In this document: positions 59,975 through 64,000 of the stretch, piece after piece
Layout of the letters: the number at the start of each line of letters is the position of its first letter
How positions within the stretch are numbered: position 1 is the first letter of the stretch
Assembly (NCBI RefSeq): GCF_019802285.1
Contig: NZ_JAIEUJ010000001.1
Span: forward strand, 186,001-250,000
DNA: 64,000 bases
Origin: Novilysobacter antarcticus
GTDB taxonomy: Bacteria > Pseudomonadota > Gammaproteobacteria > Xanthomonadales > Xanthomonadaceae
Reading direction: 5' to 3'
Program-made: the position numbers and the translations under genes
Notes under the pieces: generated by a model
The model's database searches: none
The model's input: the letters and a program-made list of their open reading frames with translations, nothing else
Told to the model about the DNA's origin: nothing

Positions 59975-60865
59975 ATGAGGGGGTTAAGTCTAGTCATCGG
60001 CCTGGCGTTTGCGCTGGCCGCAATTCCTGCCGTTGCCGGCAGCGTCTACCGCTGTGAGGCGCCCGACGGAGCCCGCAGCTACGTCAGCAAGCGCGTCCCC
60101 GGTGCGCAGTGCCGTGCCGTCAGCACTGATCCCGCTCCTTCCCGCGCACCCGTACCCGCCATCGCCGCGCAGTCAACCGCTCCGGAGCCGAGCAACGCGA
60201 CCGCAAACCCGGCGCCCGATCCGTCTGCGCCTGCGACCTTCCTCACCAACGCCGCCCCCATCAGTCCGGTCAAGACCGGCGCGGGCAGCTCGCGCAGGGT
60301 GCAGGGGCAGGTCTATTCCTATATCAAGGATGGTGTGCGTCACTACACGAGTACCCGGCCCAAGGGTGTGGCGAGCGCCAGCCCGGTACGGACCATTGCC
60401 TACAGCTACGTGGAAACCTGTTTTGCCTGCGGCTCTGCGCCAGGTGTCAATTTCGGTAACGTGCGGTTGAACCGGGAGGCCTACCGCGACGAGATCGCCG
60501 CGGCCGCCCGCTCGCACGGCATCGACGAAGCGATCGTGCGCGCGATCATCCACGCCGAGTCGGCATTCAACCCCAATGCGCTGTCCCGGGTGGGCGCACA
60601 AGGCCTGATGCAGTTGATGCCAGCCACCGCGCGTCGCTTCAAGGTCAGCAATGCCTTCGATGCCGCCCAGAACATCCAGGGTGGGGTGGAGTACCTCGCG
60701 TGGCTGCTCAAGCGCTTCGACGGCAACCTTACCCTGGCGGCCGCGGGCTACAACGCGGGCGAAGGCGCGGTAGACAAGTACAAGGGCGTTCCGCCGTACA
60801 GTGAAACCCAGCGCTACGTGCAGCGTGTGGGTGTATTGGCCGAGCGCTACCGCGCGACCAATTGA
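59975..60865 (+). CDS. exported lytic transglycosylase with DUF4124-like segments
   Basis: 296 residues from the ATG at 59975; a GTG at 59960 would add five residues. Signal peptide ends near AVAGS. A DUF4124-like segment ([15 protein letters not shown]) is followed by a Pro/Ala-rich linker and a second similar segment ([17 protein letters not shown], 113-129). The SLT catalytic domain fills 165-296 with E195 in [14 protein letters not shown], then [13 protein letters not shown] and [15 protein letters not shown]. Cleaves peptidoglycan with 1,6-anhydroMurNAc release, the input of the amgK-murU route. Diverges from miaB. Confidence 0.92.
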   Translation: MRGLSLVIGLAFALAAIPAVAGSVYRCEAPDGARSYVSKRVPGAQCRAVSTDPAPSRAPVPAIAAQSTAPEPSNATANPAPDPSAPATFLTNAAPISPVKTGAGSSRRVQGQVYSYIKDGVRHYTSTRPKGVASASPVRTIAYSYVETCFACGSAPGVNFGNVRLNREAYRDEIAAAARSHGIDEAIVRAIIHAESAFNPNALSRVGAQGLMQLMPATARRFKVSNAFDAAQNIQGGVEYLAWLLKRFDGNLTLAAAGYNAGEGAVDKYKGVPPYSETQRYVQRVGVLAERYRATN

Positions 60866-60905
60866 CGTTTGTAACGGGCAGGTCGTGGACCGCTGGCACT
60901 TTCGA

Positions 60906-60935
60906 TTGTCGGGCTGTTCATCCATCCGTTACACT
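60906..60935 (+). promoter_or_regulatory. candidate promoter of petABC
   Basis: TTGTCG (60906-60911) and TACACT (60930-60935) are separated by 18 bases and lie about 85 bases before petA. The -35 fits the TTG core and the -10 matches four of six. No other good candidate is visible in the gap. Confidence 0.35.
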
Positions 60936-61019
60936 TCCACGTCTTTATGAGCCGCCATCCGTCGCCAGTGGTGCCGGGTGCGCGGTGGAGCTTCGACTAC
61001 CAGCTTTGCGGAGTGCCGG

Positions 61020-61685
61020 ATGACCAACCCAGGGGTCAATGATCCTCAACATGTGCCTGTCGGTGATCCCGTCGGCGAACCCGTCAACAAGGGTCGTCGC
61101 CGGTTCCTGACCGCGACCACGGCCGTTATTGGCGCTGTTGGCGCCGGCGTTGCCGCTGTGCCCTTCATCAAGTCGTGGAACCCCAGCGAGCGGGCAAAGC
61201 AGGCCGGTGCCCCGGTGACTGTTGACATCACGCCATTGGAGCCCGGCCAGCGCCTTGTGCGCGAGTGGCGCGGCCAGCCGATCTGGATCGTGCGCCGCAC
61301 CGAGGCGATTCTGGAGGCGCTGCCGACCCTGGACGACCACTTGCGTGATCCGCAGTCGGAGAACCCGGACCAGCAACCCGAGTACGTGCTGGGCGAGTTC
61401 CGCGAGCTGCGCTCGATCAAGCGCGAAGTGTCGGTACTCGTTGGCCTTTGCACGCACTTGGGCTGCTCGCCGGAGATGAAGGCGGAAATCCGGCCCGAAC
61501 CGTTCGACACGGCCTGGAAGGGCGGCTATTTCTGCCCGTGCCACAAGTCCAAGTTCGACATGGCCGGCCGCGTGTACGACGGCGTTCCCGCACCGACGAA
61601 CCTGCTGGTGCCGCCGCATTTCTATGCCGACGACAACACCATCGTGATCGGCCTCGATCCCTCTTCCAACCAGGGAGCAGCCTGA
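61020..61685 (+). CDS. petA: ubiquinol-cytochrome c reductase Rieske subunit
   Basis: 221-residue 2Fe-2S subunit of the bc1 complex. A Tat-type N-terminus (RRRFLTATT at 26-34) and one membrane anchor (35-50) precede the Rieske domain with CTHLGC (144-149) and CPCHKS (172-177). The second box has Lys where CPCHGS is usual. ATG at 61020 with GGAG upstream. First gene of petABC. Confidence 0.96.
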   Translation: MTNPGVNDPQHVPVGDPVGEPVNKGRRRFLTATTAVIGAVGAGVAAVPFIKSWNPSERAKQAGAPVTVDITPLEPGQRLVREWRGQPIWIVRRTEAILEALPTLDDHLRDPQSENPDQQPEYVLGEFRELRSIKREVSVLVGLCTHLGCSPEMKAEIRPEPFDTAWKGGYFCPCHKSKFDMAGRVYDGVPAPTNLLVPPHFYADDNTIVIGLDPSSNQGAA

Positions 61686-61688
61686 GCC

Positions 61689-62948
61689 ATGGCGAACATC
61701 TTCATCCGCGGCGCCAATGGCGTGATGGACTGGGTCAACGAGCGTGCGCCCGGCATGATGCCGGTGTACCGCAAGCACATGACCGAGTACTACGCGCCGA
61801 AGAACTTCAACATCTGGTACTACTTTGGCGTGTTGGCCATGGTGGCGCTGGTCAACCAGATCCTTACCGGGATCTTCCTGACCATGCACTACAAGCCCAG
61901 CGCCGCCGAGGCGTTCTCCTCGGTCGAGTACATCATGCGCGACGTGGAGTGGGGCTGGCTGATCCGCTACATGCACTCCACCGGTGCCTCGCTGTTCTTC
62001 ATCGTTGTCTACATCCACATGTTCCGCGGCCTCATGTACGGCTCGTACCGCAAGCCGCGCGAGCTGGTGTGGATCCTCGGCATGCTGATCTACCTGGTGC
62101 TGATGGCAGAAGCCTTCATGGGCTACGTGCTGCCCTGGGGCCAGATGTCGTTCTGGGGGGCGAAGGTCATCATCTCGCTGTTCGGCGCGGTCCCGGTGAT
62201 CGGGCCCGGTCTGACCGAGTGGATCATGGGCGATTACCTGCCATCAGACGCCACACTTGGCCGCTTCTTCGCTCTGCACGTGATCGCGCTGCCGCTGGTG
62301 TTGCTGTTGCTGGTCGTGCTGCATCTGGGTGCACTGCATGAAGTGGGCTCCAACAACCCCGACGGCGTGGACATCAAGAAGGGTCCCAAGGGCAACCGTT
62401 GGGATCCCAACAAGCCCGCGGACGGCATTCCGTTCCATCCGTACTACACCGTGCACGACTTGGTGGGCATCGGTTTCTTCCTGATGATTGCCGCGTTCAT
62501 CATCTTCTTTGCGCCGGCCTTTGGTGGCTGGTTCCTGGAGCATGACAACTTTACGGAAGCCAATCGCCTGGTGACGCCGGCGCACATCAAACCGGTCTGG
62601 TACTACACCCCGTTCTACGCGATGTTGCGGGTCATCCCCGACAAGCTGGGCGGCGTGATGGTGATGTTCGGCGCGATCGCCATCCTGTTCGCGGTGCCTT
62701 GGCTTGACCGCAGCAAGGTCAACTCGGTCCGCTACAAGGGCTGGATCACCAAGGCAATGCTGACGATGCTGGTGGTCTGCTTCATCTGGCTGGGCAAGAT
62801 CGGCGCCGGTCCGGGTACCGACCCGGTGGAGACCCAGATCGGTCGGGTGCTGACGTTCCTGTACTTCGCTTTCTTCATCACCATGCCGCTGTGGACGAAG
62901 ATCGACAAAACCAAGCCGGTGCCAGAGCGGGTGACGACCCATGAGTAG
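61689..62948 (+). CDS. petB: cytochrome b of the bc1 complex
   Basis: 419 residues, eight membrane helices, with paired heme His residues in HSTGASLFFIVVYIHMF and HVIALPLVLLLLVVLH. The quinol-site loop is PWGQMSFWGAKVI, and PDKLGGVMVM corresponds to the late helical region. Starts three bases after petA and overlaps petC by eight bases. Confidence 0.97.
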   Translation: MANIFIRGANGVMDWVNERAPGMMPVYRKHMTEYYAPKNFNIWYYFGVLAMVALVNQILTGIFLTMHYKPSAAEAFSSVEYIMRDVEWGWLIRYMHSTGASLFFIVVYIHMFRGLMYGSYRKPRELVWILGMLIYLVLMAEAFMGYVLPWGQMSFWGAKVIISLFGAVPVIGPGLTEWIMGDYLPSDATLGRFFALHVIALPLVLLLLVVLHLGALHEVGSNNPDGVDIKKGPKGNRWDPNKPADGIPFHPYYTVHDLVGIGFFLMIAAFIIFFAPAFGGWFLEHDNFTEANRLVTPAHIKPVWYYTPFYAMLRVIPDKLGGVMVMFGAIAILFAVPWLDRSKVNSVRYKGWITKAMLTMLVVCFIWLGKIGAGPGTDPVETQIGRVLTFLYFAFFITMPLWTKIDKTKPVPERVTTHE

Positions 62949-63726
62949 TCCGTCGATCTCCCTCACTCCGCGCTCTACCACGGTCAAATCGAACATGGTT
63001 GCCAAATTCGCCCTCTTCGTTGCCGGCCTGCTGGTGTCGGCCGCTGCCTTCGCCGCCGGTGGTGGCGCACTGCAGCAAGCCGATACGGATCTCAACGACC
63101 GCGGGTCACTGCAGCGCGGCGCCAAGCTCTATCTGAACTACTGCGCCGGTTGCCACTCCCTGAAATACCTGCGCTATTCGCGCATGGCCGATGACCTTGG
63201 CCTGACTCAGGACGAGGTGATGGAAAACCTCGTATTCACTGATGCCAAGTTCGGCGACCACATTGAAACCGCCATGCCCGCGGCGAGTGGCACGGAGTGG
63301 TTTGGCAACACGCCACCGGATCTGAGTGTCATCTCCCGGGTGCGTGGTGCCGATTGGCTGTATACCTACCTGAAGTCGTTCTATCTTGATGACACCTCGG
63401 CACTGGGCTGGAACAACAGCCTTTTCCCGAATGTCGCCATGCCAAACCCGCTTTGGGAGATGCAGGGTCTGCAGCACGCCGAATACGGCGCGCCGGATGC
63501 CAGCGGCGACCGCGCGATCACCGGACTCAAGGTGACCCAGCCAGGCACGATGGACCCGCAGGAGTTCGATCAGTCGGTACGCGACATCACAGCATTCCTC
63601 GAGTACGCCGGAGAGCCGGCGATCCTCAAGCGCCCGGGGATCGGCGTCTGGGTGATCCTGTTTCTTGCGGTGTTCACGTTCTTCGCCTGGCTGCTCAACA
63701 AGGAGTACTGGCGGGACGTGCACTGA
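62941..63726 (+). CDS. petC: cytochrome c1
   Basis: 261 residues: an N-terminal extension and signal segment (VAKFALFVAGLLVSAAAFA), heme motif CAGCH near 58-62, the Met ligand probably in NVAMPNPLWEM, and a C-terminal membrane anchor (GVWVILFLAVFTFFAWLL). The ATG at 62941 overlaps petB; a later Met at 62995 (MVAKFALF) also precedes the signal segment. Completes the bc1 complex, which reduces soluble cytochromes of the kind encoded at 52.6 kb. Confidence 0.96.
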   Translation: MSSPSISLTPRSTTVKSNMVAKFALFVAGLLVSAAAFAAGGGALQQADTDLNDRGSLQRGAKLYLNYCAGCHSLKYLRYSRMADDLGLTQDEVMENLVFTDAKFGDHIETAMPAASGTEWFGNTPPDLSVISRVRGADWLYTYLKSFYLDDTSALGWNNSLFPNVAMPNPLWEMQGLQHAEYGAPDASGDRAITGLKVTQPGTMDPQEFDQSVRDITAFLEYAGEPAILKRPGIGVWVILFLAVFTFFAWLLNKEYWRDVH

Positions 63727-63780
63727 GTCAACCCGGTTCCACGGCGTGGCTCCGGCGCGGGAAGCGCCGCGGTCGCGCGA

Positions 63781-63808
63781 TGAAAGCGGTCAGGGATGGC
63801 CGCTTTCA
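63781..63808 (+). terminator. hairpin after petC
   Basis: Twelve-base arms TGAAAGCGGTCA and TGGCCGCTTTCA pair around a GGGA loop with one G-T wobble. No U-tract follows, so it may be a stabilising or Rho-linked hairpin rather than an intrinsic terminator. It separates petABC from sspA. Confidence 0.5.
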
Positions 63809-63908
63809 AGTGGTCCATGGTCGGCGGTAGTTGGGGCCGTGACGACTGTCCACGCTGGGTGGTCAGCGTCTTGCGTCCGGCGGATTCCGGGCGTTGGAGA
63901 GGTCGAAA

Positions 63909-64000
63909 ATGGCGTCAAGCCCACGTATGCGTAATGCCCTTACCCTGTTCTCCTCAAATGACTGCGTGTTGTGTCATCGAGTCCGGCTGGTATTGGCGTC
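63909..64000 (+). CDS. sspA: stringent starvation protein A, 5' end only
   Basis: Thirty codons are visible before the right edge: MASSPRMRNALTLFSSNDCV, then LCHRVRLVLA. This is the start of the glutathione-S-transferase-like SspA, an RNA polymerase-associated protein. GGAGAGG lies just upstream of the ATG. Position after petABC is the conserved one (petABC-sspA-sspB), which supports the call from so short a fragment. Confidence 0.8.
   Translation, partial: MASSPRMRNALTLFSSNDCVLCHRVRLVLA

Overview
The window is a high-GC chromosomal segment of a gammaproteobacterium of the Xanthomonadaceae/Lysobacteraceae (Lysobacter-like). The markers are a fused aspartokinase/diaminopimelate decarboxylase, the MurL/MurD2 pair known from Xanthomonas, a suf operon led by an Rrf2-type regulator, an rmlBACD operon, and bdhA and petABC-sspA modules. 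Genes are dense and often joined by ATGA-type overlaps. I see no rRNA, tRNA, CRISPR array, insertion sequence or prophage.

Layout: 1-3.1 kb envelope biosynthesis (kdsC partial, kdsD, divergent ibaG-murA). 3.1-6.4 kb purM-purN with two DUF3108 genes. 6.5-11.4 kb a DUF2066 protein, an AI-2E/PerM-type permease and hda, facing the peptidoglycan-recycling pair amgK-murU. 11.4-14 kb a small membrane protein, an M20 peptidase, a ComEA-like exported protein and a candidate structured small RNA. 14-17.3 kb a TonB-dependent siderophore receptor with a PiuC-type hydroxylase. 17.3-23.7 kb the Fe-S assembly operon (regulator, sufB, sufC, sufD, sufS, a GNAT gene and a Rieske ferredoxin). 23.8-27.4 kb a SET-domain protein, bdhA, a PIN protein, a DUF1439 lipoprotein and a PhzF-family protein. 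27.7-33 kb lysAC-murL-murD2, a cell-wall precursor cluster preceded by a structured leader. 33-38.2 kb ispB, ssb and rmlBACD. 38.4-46 kb two secreted S9 peptidases, an OPT transporter and a DUF819 permease. 46-50.8 kb corA, a DUF4105 gene, corC, ybeY and phoH. 50.8-58.3 kb an accessory block. 58.4-64 kb miaB, a lytic transglycosylase, petABC and the start of sspA.

The most unusual part is 52.6-58.3 kb. It holds a decaheme cytochrome (ten CxxCH), an 843-residue MtrB/PioB-type outer-membrane barrel, a diheme cytochrome c, a TetR regulator and an azurin, all on one strand. Together they look like an outer-membrane electron conduit with soluble electron carriers. The block, with a neighbouring amidohydrolase gene, separates miaB from phoH-ybeY-corC, genes that usually form one cluster, so it looks like an insertion. 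The azurin and decaheme genes each carry a GTAA-N6-TTAC palindrome about 50 bp before the start codon, which suggests shared control, perhaps by the TetR protein. No terminal MtrC/OmcA-like cytochrome or DMSO reductase is present here.

Function calls rest on reading motifs, lengths and gene order; no database search was run.
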